From assembly GCF_003337355.1 (NCBI RefSeq), contig NZ_QPJW01000002.1, forward strand, positions 477,537 through 541,536: a stretch of 64,000 nucleotides of DNA. Direction: 5' to 3'. How positions within the stretch are numbered: position 1 is the first letter of the stretch; every line of letters starts with the position of its first letter. Position numbers and translations under genes: made by a program. Below, in pieces: positions 1 through 8,828 of the stretch. This stretch comes from Fontibacillus phaseoli (GTDB taxonomy: Bacteria > Bacillota > Bacilli > Paenibacillales > Paenibacillaceae). Under the pieces are notes generated by a model, which searched no databases, was not told where the DNA came from, and saw only the letters and a list, made by a program, of their open reading frames with translations.

Positions 1-1865
1 GCTGCCTGAACATGATGCCAGGGCATTTGTTGTGAAGGCAGCCCGGAGACGGCATCAAAGGATCGTCCCCCATTATTGCTGCGGAAGAACTTCCCGGCTT
101 TGTAATCGTAAGCATAAAACATTCCGTCCTTCACCTTGTCGGAGGCCAGCGGCTGATAATAACTGGCAAAAATATGGTCCCCGGTAATCAAATGATCCGG
201 TAGCCCGGCGCTCTTCATCCATGAATCACCAAGGTCCATCGTATAGTAAACGGAGCCTTTCTGCGGCATCCATACCACGTTATTGGAGTAAGTGGCCGAA
301 ACCGCTGTTTTCCCGCCCTGAACCCCCTTGAAGGGGAGTGAGCCAAAAGCCGTATAACTGTCTCCCCCATCGTTTGAATACCCGCCGCCGCCGGGGTCGC
401 TCCTGCCGTCGCCGTTCCATCCATAAGTGCCGACACGGACGACAAAATCGGACCGGGATGCGGAGACGTCGATCCCGGTTGTCGTCAACTCCTTGATTCC
501 GCCGGTCGACGTAAAATAAGTGGATACCGGAAAACTCTCCAGCGAATGATGATCGAAGCCTCCATTATCCGCAATGCCGCTGTGCAGGATCTTGTTTCCA
601 TGCGGAGGACTCACGAGATTCGCCACATTGACTACCGTCTCCAGCCCTTTCGCGTGATTGCTCCACTTGGATGGAGCAGCGGTCACGTCATCCGTTCTCC
701 ACGCATAATACCAGTCCGTCAACCAAACTCTGCCCGGATGAAACGGATCATAAGCCAGCGCGGACGTGGCGGATGACCAATGCCAGGAAGGCATCCAAGG
801 GACCAATACATTTCTGCTGGTCTGCAGCTTCGCCCAAGTTGCCCCGCCGTCGGTCGAGCGGTAGATTGGATTGCCGTGGGCATCTTGCCGGCGAGCCGTC
901 ATCAGGGTCTTCGAATCCGCCGGGTCCACCGCGATGGAACCGAATGGCTGGCCTAAGTCTCCGGAAGGCGTAATATCGGCCCAGACTCCTCCCTCATATT
1001 TTGCCAGCCCCTGGCCGTGAGCCACATACAAAGTTCCCTCTTTCGAGACCGCGGCTCGGTTCGGCTTTTGCGGACCACCGGGCAGCAGCGTCCAAGTCGC
1101 CCCGGCATCATGGCTTACATAGACGCCGGAGTTGTACGCACCCGCATAAATGACTGCGCTTCCCGTTTCTTTGCTTCCCGACGACGGATCAAATTGGACA
1201 AAACTGATGCCAAGGGGCTGATTGTTCAGAGACGGAAAAGATGCAACCTGAATCCAGCTTCCCTGCTCGGCGGCCTTCGTACTTCGGAACAAACCGTCAT
1301 AACGAGAACCAAAATATACAATATTCCCGTTATTCGGATCCACGGCCAACCTTTCACCCGCCGCGCGATTTTGTCCGTTCGACGACATCCTGACCTCTTT
1401 GCCCCCGATAGTCAGCCCGGTCGGAGACCAGTTTTCGCCCCGGTCCGTTGATTTGTAAATATCGCTGGGCTTTAAGTAGTCGTACCTTCCCAATGCGGCA
1501 TAAATGATATTGGGATCGGACGGATCCAGAGCAATGCTTTCCCCGCCATATAAATTGGCATGTTGACGGTCCGCGTCGCCAATCAGTTGTTTCCAGCTCT
1601 GATTTTCTTCATTCCAGCGAAAAATCCCGCCCACATCCGAACGGATATACACCAGATCCGGCTCCTTCGGATGAATCATGATTCCGGTGACATAGCCTCC
1701 TCCGCCAATCGGCACCTGTCCCCAGACATATGCGGCTTTGGCCGTATCTTCCCGGCCCGCGGCACTGACCTGTAACGGCCCCGACATGCCGCCCGAACAC
1801 AGTGTAAAAATCAAAACGATCACCAGTATTACTTTTATTCGCTTTAACCCAAAGCTCCTCTGCAT
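1..1865 (-). CDS. Secreted GH74 xyloglucanase (3' end outside window)
   Basis: Partial gene: about 621 codons are visible and the C terminus lies beyond position 1. The first 35 or so residues form a secretion signal (basic MQRSFGLKRIK, hydrophobic core, small residues near VSAA). The mature part begins with the GH74 hallmark GGGGYVTGI followed by IRSDVGG, whose Asp (about residue 77) matches the catalytic Asp of the family. A later SGIADNGGF near the end of the visible part probably carries the second catalytic Asp. Repeated STDGG/STDRG-type segments fit the beta-propeller blades. GH74 enzymes cleave xyloglucan outside the cell. The ATG at 1863-1865 follows GGGAGGAAC. A cre-like site lies just upstream, and the downstream neighbours are sugar-type regulators. 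Other GH74-fold activities cannot be excluded. Confidence 0.85.
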   Translation of the reverse strand, partial: MQRSFGLKRIKVILVIVLIFTLCSGGMSGPLQVSAAGREDTAKAAYVWGQVPIGGGGYVTGIMIHPKEPDLVYIRSDVGGIFRWNEENQSWKQLIGDADRQHANLYGGESIALDPSDPNIIYAALGRYDYLKPSDIYKSTDRGENWSPTGLTIGGKEVRMSSNGQNRAAGERLAVDPNNGNIVYFGSRYDGLFRSTKAAEQGSWIQVASFPSLNNQPLGISFVQFDPSSGSKETGSAVIYAGAYNSGVYVSHDAGATWTLLPGGPQKPNRAAVSKEGTLYVAHGQGLAKYEGGVWADITPSGDLGQPFGSIAVDPADSKTLMTARRQDAHGNPIYRSTDGGATWAKLQTSRNVLVPWMPSWHWSSATSALAYDPFHPGRVWLTDWYYAWRTDDVTAAPSKWSNHAKGLETVVNVANLVSPPHGNKILHSGIADNGGFDHHSLESFPVSTYFTSTGGIKELTTTGIDVSASRSDFVVRVGTYGWNGDGRSDPGGGGYSNDGGDSYTAFGSLPFKGVQGGKTAVSATYSNNVVWMPQKGSVYYTMDLGDSWMKSAGLPDHLITGDHIFASYYQPLASDKVKDGMFYAYDYKAGKFFRSNNGGRSFDAVSGLPSQQMPWHHVQA

Positions 1866-1894
1866 CAGAAGTTCCTCCCATTCGTAGACTGATT

Positions 1895-1908
1895 ATAAAG
1901 CGCTTACA
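1895..1908 (-). promoter_or_regulatory. CcpA cre-like operator upstream of GH74 gene
   Basis: On the minus strand the site reads TGTAAGCGCTTTAT, matching 12 of 14 positions of the cre consensus TGWAAGCGCTTWCA, including the whole AAGCGCTT core. It lies about 30 bases before the start codon, where bound CcpA would block transcription. This fits glucose repression of a polysaccharide hydrolase. CcpA itself is not in the window. Confidence 0.6.
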
Positions 1909-2029
1909 AAGTGCATGATATCAGACACCTCTCTGGGCCATAATCAACAAATCTGTCTTGCTGGATGAACGAATTACACTACTTACCGGCTTTACCCGAT
2001 TTGAAAAAATAAGCAGAAAACCGGGCTCC

Positions 2030-3553
2030 TTATCGCCCGGCTTCCTCTTTCCTTGTTGTGAGGCGGTATTCGCTCGGCCGCAGCCCCGTCCACCGCTTAA
2101 AAATTCTGAAAAAATAACTGGGGTTGGCAAACCCGCATCTTTCGCCGATTTCGGCCATTGTCAGGTCCGTCTCCTCCAAATACCCCTTTGCCTCCTGAAC
2201 GCGGACCTGCTGAAGATAGCCGATAAACGTTTGTCCGGTTTTTTTCTTAAATAGCCCACTCAAATAGTTCTCATCCATATTCACTTTCTGGGCCATGGCT
2301 TGCAATGAGATATCTTCGTCAAAATGCTCGAACACATAGCGGATCACCCGGTTAATTTCCTTATGATCCGTCTCCTCCAAAGCTTGTCTGCTTCTTCCTT
2401 TTGAATATCGGAACATCCGGTCCATAAGCGTTTCCAGCAAGGCTTGATGACGGGAGTGATAAGGCAAACCTTCCGCTTCCGGCAGAACCGGCTTCCGGCT
2501 AATGCGCGCAAACAGTCTGTCCAGCCGCTCGGCCGTCTCCTTTACTTGGATCATCGGCAGCCGATGGTTTTCCATGAAAGCCCACAATTCTGTGAGCTTC
2601 TCCGCGCAGTCGCTCACGGCTGCCTTGGCAAAGCTGCGCATGATCTCCTGTTCCAGTTCCCAGGGAACCGCTGGATATTCATCTTGCTGATCGATCTCAT
2701 ATTCATGACTTATTGCCGGAATGCGCCCATTATAAAAGAAGCGGTCAAGCTCCCGCAACTGACAGGCCCATTCCCTTGCAACATCTTCCGCATCTTTATT
2801 CTTCAGGTAAACGGTACGGCACACGCCCGTGAGTTTGTGCGGATTACCATTCAGCTTCTTGGTCAAAGCGGAGGTAACCGCAGCATCGCCGTGCCAAACA
2901 AACCAGGTTGTGACGCCCATCCCCCTGAATGTCATCAGGCGATATGCATCTTGGCTTTCATCCGTTAACAGCTCCCTAGCCTCTTCGCACGATACCCCGT
3001 TTTCCCGCTCCAGCCAAGTCAGCAACATTAGCCTGGTCCCCATCTCGTGCGGACTCAGCTCAGCCAATTTTGAAGCTTCCGCCTTAGAAAGCTCCTTGCC
3101 GCAGGCCTGCTTCCACAAATAGGGAAGGCGTTCCTCCAGGCTGTCCGACTTCAGCCTCGCCACCTCTTCACTTCTACGCTGGAGTCGGTTTTTCACCTTG
3201 TTTAACGCTTCCAGCAGCTTGTCGTCATCCATAGATAACTTCAAAATGTAGCTGGACGCCCCATACTCCAAAGCCATGCGGGCATATTCGAACTCACCGG
3301 CACAAGTTAACATGATAAACGCCGCTTCATTCCCTCGTTTTCTCGCCTCCCGGAGCAGCTCAATCCCATCCATGTAGGGCATAAGCACATCGCTGATGAC
3401 GATATCCGGCGACAACGCCTCCATTTGCTCCAAAGCCTCCAAACCGTGGGCGGCCTCGGCAACTATCGTGAAGTCGTGTTCTTCCCAAGGAATCGTATTT
3501 CGTATCGTTCTTCTCACAAAGGGCTCATCTTCCACGAGCAGGATATTCCACAT
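2030..3553 (-). CDS. YesN-like response regulator, AraC-type
   Basis: A 507-residue two-component response regulator. The N-terminal receiver domain starts WNILLVEDEP and has its phospho-acceptor Asp at about 55 in DIVISDVLMP. A long middle linker follows, and the last 110 residues or so form an AraC-type double helix-turn-helix (NYLSGLFKKKTGQTF, then PSYFFRIFKRWTG). The protein should be phosphorylated by the histidine kinase encoded just upstream and activate sugar-uptake or hydrolase genes nearby. The ATG at 3551-3553 is chosen because AAGGAGG lies 9 bases ahead; the frame stays open 60 bases further up. The gene overlaps the 3' end of the kinase gene by 29 bases, so the two are probably translationally coupled. 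The exact signal is unknown. Confidence 0.9.
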   Translation of the reverse strand: MWNILLVEDEPFVRRTIRNTIPWEEHDFTIVAEAAHGLEALEQMEALSPDIVISDVLMPYMDGIELLREARKRGNEAAFIMLTCAGEFEYARMALEYGASSYILKLSMDDDKLLEALNKVKNRLQRRSEEVARLKSDSLEERLPYLWKQACGKELSKAEASKLAELSPHEMGTRLMLLTWLERENGVSCEEARELLTDESQDAYRLMTFRGMGVTTWFVWHGDAAVTSALTKKLNGNPHKLTGVCRTVYLKNKDAEDVAREWACQLRELDRFFYNGRIPAISHEYEIDQQDEYPAVPWELEQEIMRSFAKAAVSDCAEKLTELWAFMENHRLPMIQVKETAERLDRLFARISRKPVLPEAEGLPYHSRHQALLETLMDRMFRYSKGRSRQALEETDHKEINRVIRYVFEHFDEDISLQAMAQKVNMDENYLSGLFKKKTGQTFIGYLQQVRVQEAKGYLEETDLTMAEIGERCGFANPSYFFRIFKRWTGLRPSEYRLTTRKEEAGR

Positions 3554-5363
3554 CTTGAATTCCCTCCTTGTCATAGGGCGAGGATATGAGCAGCGGAATT
3601 TCAAGCACCGCAAGCATTCCCGGGTTTACGGGGACCAGATTCAAACTGGCTTCTCCCTTGTACAACAGAACAAGACGCTCCATGAGATTGCTAATCCCGA
3701 TCCCCCTCCGTCTTCCTGCGGAGCGCAAGGACTCGGATGCCTCGGGCCCCTGCCCGTTATCCAGAATCTCAACCTTCAATTTGCGGGAATCCTTGGTGAC
3801 TCGAATGGAGATACGCCCGCCTTCGCGCATATGAATCAAACCGTGATGCAGCGAATTTTCCACCAGCGGCTGCAGACTAAGCTTGGGGATCAGTGCATAG
3901 TCTACCCCCTCTTCCATCTCGATCTCCGACTGAAAGGTATGGTCATACCGGAAGGATTGAATATAGAGATAGGACCGGACAAGCCCGATTTCCTCCTTTA
4001 GATGTACCAGATCCACCTCGGTATTCAGGCCGCATTCCAGCAGTTTGCCGAGATTCTGGCAAATCTCAAAGGTTCCCTTATCCCCTTGGCTCCGTGCATT
4101 CCATTTCAGTGTGTTTAAAGTATTCAGTAAAAAGTGAGGGTTCATTTGCGACATTAGTATCTGAAAACGTAAAGCCTCCTTTTGGCGCTCCTCCGCCCGT
4201 AAGGTAGCGATCAGCTTGCGGATGTCATCGGTCATCTGGTTGAAGGACCTGGCCAACTCCCGCGTCTCCCCTTTATATTTGTGCTCCTGAAGATGGAGAT
4301 GCATATATTGATCCGCCATTTGTGTCATTTTTTGCTGTAACTTCCGAAGCGGACGAAGTATGGACGAGACAATCGCATAGGTGACCAACATAAAGACGGC
4401 AACCGTTAACAGGAATGAAAAGATAACCTGCCGTTTCATGGACCAGACATTCCCCGACAGCGCTTCCAAGGGAAAACGGTTCAGCATATACCATTTCATA
4501 TTTGGCATATAAACTCCGTTATACATATATTGATCCTGATGATCCGTGAAATATCGGCTAGGATTCTTTTTGAATGCGGGAAGCATCGTTTGCATATGCT
4601 CCGCTTCCTTTTCATCCGTTTCCAATAGGATCGGCTTGCCTTCTCCGTCCAGCAAATAATAATTCTGCTTGATTAAAAATCCGCCCGTGATGGAGTTCAT
4701 CCAGGACTTGATATCCAAACTGATGCGGATATAGCCGAAGGTTTCCCCCTGCGGAGTTTGCAGTTTTCCGTACAGCGAAAAGAGCTCCGAGGGCGGAAAA
4801 ATATGTTCATACCTGTCTTCGGGTATATGTATCGCCCAGAAGTAAGGTTCTTCCGACGCAAGCAGCCGTTTGAAGGCAGTTCCTTCAAAAAGTGGGTCTG
4901 TTCCCCGCAGATTCCCGTCCGCATTCATTTCCACCGCTTCCGGGATCGCTTCGGCCCCATCCTCCAAGGATACATAAACATGCCCCGATTGATCGGCTAA
5001 CGTAATTGTTACAGGTATGACCGCATTCATAAGTCCCTGTTTCACGCTTAATAACCTGTTCTGCACAAAAAGCCGGCGCTCCTCGGCATCCGTTTCTCCC
5101 GGAACACGAAGCATTCGGACCACCTCGGGATCGCGTTCCAGTTGAAGCATGGCCCCAAGTACACCGAGACGAAGGCTCTCCAGACTGTTCTTCAACGAAT
5201 CCAACTGCTCGATATTTTGCTGGGCGATGTTGTCCTTCATCATCGTCTCCAACCGGGTAATATTATGAATTTGCACGAGTGTAGCCGGAATGAGTACGAA
5301 CAGCAATATCGAAATAAAAAGGCGATGCTTCAGACTAAGACGGTTTAATGCTGCCAAGTTCAA
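3525..5363 (-). CDS. YesM-like sensor histidine kinase
   Basis: A 612-residue membrane histidine kinase. A first transmembrane helix (about 15-30) and a second (about 310-335) bracket a large extracellular sensor region. A HAMP-like linker follows (SILRPLRKLQQKM), then the His_kinase block with the phospho-acceptor His in MNPHFLLNTL, and an HATPase domain with VENSLHHG and DNGQGP. This is the YesM layout, usually sensing extracellular oligosaccharides, sometimes with a solute-binding protein. The start is a TTG at 5361-5363 behind AGGGGG. It is the first gene of the pair with the AraC-type response regulator. Its position beside a GH74 gene suggests a plant-polysaccharide signal, which is inference. 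Confidence 0.9.
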   Translation of the reverse strand: MNLAALNRLSLKHRLFISILLFVLIPATLVQIHNITRLETMMKDNIAQQNIEQLDSLKNSLESLRLGVLGAMLQLERDPEVVRMLRVPGETDAEERRLFVQNRLLSVKQGLMNAVIPVTITLADQSGHVYVSLEDGAEAIPEAVEMNADGNLRGTDPLFEGTAFKRLLASEEPYFWAIHIPEDRYEHIFPPSELFSLYGKLQTPQGETFGYIRISLDIKSWMNSITGGFLIKQNYYLLDGEGKPILLETDEKEAEHMQTMLPAFKKNPSRYFTDHQDQYMYNGVYMPNMKWYMLNRFPLEALSGNVWSMKRQVIFSFLLTVAVFMLVTYAIVSSILRPLRKLQQKMTQMADQYMHLHLQEHKYKGETRELARSFNQMTDDIRKLIATLRAEERQKEALRFQILMSQMNPHFLLNTLNTLKWNARSQGDKGTFEICQNLGKLLECGLNTEVDLVHLKEEIGLVRSYLYIQSFRYDHTFQSEIEMEEGVDYALIPKLSLQPLVENSLHHGLIHMREGGRISIRVTKDSRKLKVEILDNGQGPEASESLRSAGRRRGIGISNLMERLVLLYKGEASLNLVPVNPGMLAVLEIPLLISSPYDKEGIQDVEYPARGR

Positions 5364-5449
5364 ACTTATTCCCCCTGCCTTGTCTTTAACCAGCTGCGGT
5401 TAGACCTAGTGTAACACAGGTGCGGAGAAGGAAAGAACGTACTTTTGAA

Positions 5450-7765
5450 TTACGGCCTGTAACAGCGGATTTCATACACTCCTGCGGCCGGGTCCCCCCA
5501 GGTTGCTAGAATGTTTAACCTAAGTCCGTCGATGGTTACCGGCTCGGACAGCTTGTGGCGAACTTTACACTGATAGTTTCCTTCCACGCGAACCATCTCC
5601 CTCCAACCGCTGCCATCCCGGACTTCAATACTGTAATCCCGCGCGGTTTGGGGATCGCGATAGAAAGGAGGATAGTTATGGTATTCCCGGAACAAATGGC
5701 CCGGGAAAGTCACCTCGACGATCCCGACGGATTGGGCTTGTTCCCATTCCAGCCCGACCCACTGGGGAAACGGCTTCGCCGGATCCGAACGCCACAGATT
5801 CGTGTAATCATAAGGACGAGTGATTCCCGAAAGCACATTTTCCGGCTGGAAACAGCTTTGCGGCGGGTTCACCTTGAAGCTAAGCGTACCGCCATCCCGA
5901 TAGCGGCGCATACGCCCGCTGCCCATTTCATACGCGGACGTATGCCCGGGGATCACCGTTCCTGCCATATGCCACTCCACCGCGGGGCAAGGATGCAGAT
6001 CAAGGCGGACGTACCGCCCCGGCTGCAATAGTGCGGATTCCGCCGGAGCTAGATCCCATGAGATCCATTGTCTTTTCCCCTGTGGTATGACAAGCTCGGT
6101 TTGCATGATTCCGGCCGATCCCTGGCTGCGGTAATCCCATAAATGATCCACGGCAACAAGCTCGGCGGTCACGACTTGTTCCGTGTTAGAGCCATTGCTT
6201 AAGCATACCGACAGGGAGCGGATGCCTTCCGGACCGACGGCAATCCACTGGCCGCGCCGGTGGTTTAGTGGTTCCTCCGCCCGCTGCCGCTCCTCCTTGC
6301 TCCCCAGGATGAAGCCGCCGGTCGTATCCGTGCCTTCCGGCCCGGCTCCTTGCACCGGTTCCGAACTGCTGGCCGTCACACCTGCAATCCTTGCCAAATC
6401 CTCGGGGTCTCGGCCCCGGACATTCGGAAGAAAACAGCCGTCGCGAAGAAGTTGCTGCTGCACCTTTCCGATGCAACGATCCGGTACGTCCGCCACACGG
6501 ATACCCTCATGCAGAGCGATGGCCGCTGCCGTTCCCGCAGCCTGCCCCATGAGCGCGGTAGTCGACATGACGCGAACCGTTCCCAAGGCGGCATGCGTGA
6601 CGCTAACGTTGCGGCCCGCCATCATCAGATTGTCCACATCCTTCGCAATCAAGATGCGAAGCGGAATACCGTAAGGACCGCAGTAGCTTTTGACCGCGTA
6701 TTCCGTCGTTTCGGCGTAACCTTCCGCGCTGGAAGGCTCCGCACTGCCGGCAAGAAGCCCGCCAGCCGTATGCAGATCAATAAACCACCCGCCATAAGCA
6801 ATTTCATCCTGAAACACCGTCTTGCCGGCCGGATCGTGTTCGGTCATCAGATAACGCCCCATGATCCTTCTGCTTTCCCGTTTGCCCGGAATCTGGCCGA
6901 TCCAGTCCAACGCCAAATGCGCGGCACGCTCCCTCAAGACCGGATCCCGGTTTTTGATGTAATCCCAAATGCCCAGCGTGTGCCGCGTCAACTCATGTCG
7001 GATCTCTTCCTGGTCGTACACCGTATTCCAGGGTACCCCGATTTCGATCCACCAATAACCCGATTCCAGTTCATAGAAATGTCTGCCCTGATCCGCGAAA
7101 AAAGCCGGATCTTCATATCTCACCGCCCATTCCGGCGCTTTAAAAGAAACCGGACGTCCCATATCCCGGGCTTTAAAATGAATGGAGCTGCCCATGGTGG
7201 CACCGCTAGCGATCCGTGGCGCGTGCGGTTCTCCGAATTCTTCCCTGCTCTCGGATCCCCATCTCCATTCGCAGCCGGCCGCATCCGCTACGACACCATC
7301 TCCCGTGCAATCCAAGAAGATTTTCCCGCAGATGATCAACTCCGTCTCCGCCCCGGCAATCCTTGCCGTCAGGCTACGAATACTCCGCGGATCATCCATC
7401 TGCACTCCGGTTACCGTAGTGTTCAGGTAAAAAGTAAGATTCGGTGTGCTTACGGCCATATCATACAAGGTCAAATCCCAAACACTGTTGGTCCATCCAT
7501 TCTCGCGGATGGTCTCATGATTGGCGGCTCGTTCTTCGATCAACAGTTCGGAAATAAGGCCGGTCTCGCGCGCATACGCGTGGAAAGCCGCCGCTCCGTG
7601 CGGGGTTACGCGAATTTCCGAAGAGCTGTTCCCTCCAAACACGGGCCGATCCCCAATCAGACATACCGCGGATCCAAGTCTCGCGGCAGCCACAGCGGCG
7701 CTAAATCCGGCCAAACCTCCGCCGCAAACCACAATATCGTAACTCTCCTGCCTGGTTTGTATCAA
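5450..7765 (-). CDS. FAD-dependent oxidoreductase with C-terminal jelly-roll-like domain
   Basis: About 771 residues. The N terminus carries the dinucleotide-binding motif VVCGGGLAG and then RPVFGGNSSSE, typical of the FAD_oxidored (PF12831) group. GRNVSVTHAALGT and MGQAAGTAAA close the FAD domain. The last 150 or so residues (PQWVGLEWEQ, then DYSIEVRDGSGW and YEIRCYRP) resemble an F5/8-type discoidin fold. No signal peptide is present, so it is probably cytosolic. The family is common in polysaccharide-utilisation settings but its substrate is unknown. The start is taken as TTG at 7763-7765 behind GGGGGGA, giving MIQTRQ; an in-frame ATG lies five codons upstream and another TTG at 7792. A paralogue is encoded at 8829-11078. 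Confidence 0.8.
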   Translation of the reverse strand: MIQTRQESYDIVVCGGGLAGFSAAVAAARLGSAVCLIGDRPVFGGNSSSEIRVTPHGAAAFHAYARETGLISELLIEERAANHETIRENGWTNSVWDLTLYDMAVSTPNLTFYLNTTVTGVQMDDPRSIRSLTARIAGAETELIICGKIFLDCTGDGVVADAAGCEWRWGSESREEFGEPHAPRIASGATMGSSIHFKARDMGRPVSFKAPEWAVRYEDPAFFADQGRHFYELESGYWWIEIGVPWNTVYDQEEIRHELTRHTLGIWDYIKNRDPVLRERAAHLALDWIGQIPGKRESRRIMGRYLMTEHDPAGKTVFQDEIAYGGWFIDLHTAGGLLAGSAEPSSAEGYAETTEYAVKSYCGPYGIPLRILIAKDVDNLMMAGRNVSVTHAALGTVRVMSTTALMGQAAGTAAAIALHEGIRVADVPDRCIGKVQQQLLRDGCFLPNVRGRDPEDLARIAGVTASSSEPVQGAGPEGTDTTGGFILGSKEERQRAEEPLNHRRGQWIAVGPEGIRSLSVCLSNGSNTEQVVTAELVAVDHLWDYRSQGSAGIMQTELVIPQGKRQWISWDLAPAESALLQPGRYVRLDLHPCPAVEWHMAGTVIPGHTSAYEMGSGRMRRYRDGGTLSFKVNPPQSCFQPENVLSGITRPYDYTNLWRSDPAKPFPQWVGLEWEQAQSVGIVEVTFPGHLFREYHNYPPFYRDPQTARDYSIEVRDGSGWREMVRVEGNYQCKVRHKLSEPVTIDGLRLNILATWGDPAAGVYEIRCYRP

Positions 7766-7865
7766 AAGAATTCCCCCCATCCTCTTTAGCAACCATTCTT
7801 CTATGATTGTAGTTCATGAGGGAGGAAACTTCCGTCAACAAATCTATAGAATAGAGTGCACAAAT

Positions 7866-8681
7866 TTACACTTTGTAGGTCTTACGATACTCCGAAGGCC
7901 GGATGCCTCTTTGTTTCAAAAATACCCGGCTCAAATAGAATCCGCTCTCGTACCCGCACTGTTCGGCTATCGCATCAAGTGTTTCCTCCGTCTCCTCCAA
8001 CAAAAGACAGGCCTTGGAGATTCGTAAGGCGGTCACATATTCTAGCGGGGTCTGACCGGTGGCGTTACGGAAGCGCCTTATGAACTGAACCGGTGTCATT
8101 CCGAAGCGGGAAGCAACCTGTCTAATTTCAAACGGGGCGTCCGCCAAGCTTCTCAGCTCGGATAAGGCACGCTCCATTAATGTATCGGCCGAGGCCGGAA
8201 CAACGGATTTTTTTAGTTCCTGATAGACGGACTGTACACATAAATCACCAAGGCAATAATTGCGCCAACGCTCCGCTTGATCCTTCGCCACTTTGTCCGC
8301 CTCCCTCATCATCCGCAGATTCGAGAAGAAACGTTCCCTGTCTGTAAACCGAATATGGCAGCGGTTGGCAAGAACCCGAAACATATCATTCTCTGCAAAA
8401 AAATCCGGAATCCGAGCGGAGCTTGGCAACCCGTTGACCCGAAAAGAGACATAATGAAAAGTAACCGGCTTAAGGACTTTGCGTTTCAGCCATACCCCTG
8501 GCGGACAGATTACCGCTTCTCCTCCTCCAGCTTCCCCTGTTTCCGAACCGACCGCAAAGGAAATGCTCCCGCTTTCCAAGGCAAACATAATCCAGTCCTC
8601 ATTCTGATCCTTCGCCAAGGCAAATGTACGCTTAAGCTCCCAGTAGCGGTATCCTGTGACGGATACGCCTCCTCCCTCCAC
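7866..8681 (-). CDS. AraC-family transcriptional regulator
   Basis: About 271 residues with an N-terminal cupin-like sensing region and a C-terminal AraC double helix-turn-helix (VASRFGMTPVQFIRRFRNATG, then ESGFYLSRVFLKQRG, ending RPSEYRKTY). No receiver domain is present, so it should sense a small molecule directly. The start is a GTG at 8679-8681, preceded at good distance by GGGGGA; the open frame extends a further 105 bases upstream without a ribosome binding site. It lies between two paralogous FAD oxidoreductase genes and is divergent from the second, so it probably controls one or both. The ligand is unknown. Confidence 0.85.
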   Translation of the reverse strand: MEGGGVSVTGYRYWELKRTFALAKDQNEDWIMFALESGSISFAVGSETGEAGGGEAVICPPGVWLKRKVLKPVTFHYVSFRVNGLPSSARIPDFFAENDMFRVLANRCHIRFTDRERFFSNLRMMREADKVAKDQAERWRNYCLGDLCVQSVYQELKKSVVPASADTLMERALSELRSLADAPFEIRQVASRFGMTPVQFIRRFRNATGQTPLEYVTALRISKACLLLEETEETLDAIAEQCGYESGFYLSRVFLKQRGIRPSEYRKTYKV

Positions 8682-8828
8682 CTCGCTTCCCCCTTTTCTG
8701 AAATTATGGATATATTTATTGTAATTCAGGCTATTTTTAAAGTAAATCGAATTTATTATCATGAAATTAAAGACAAATTGCATCATGCTTCGGCAGTTAT
8801 TGTGCTGTAAAAGGAAGGAGCCATTGGA

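Noticed and set aside
6350..7789. 479-codon open frame on the plus strand opposite the FAD oxidoreductase
   Set aside because: Lies wholly within a gene with clear FAD-binding motifs on the minus strand. The translated product is Arg/His-rich, as expected for an antisense shadow.
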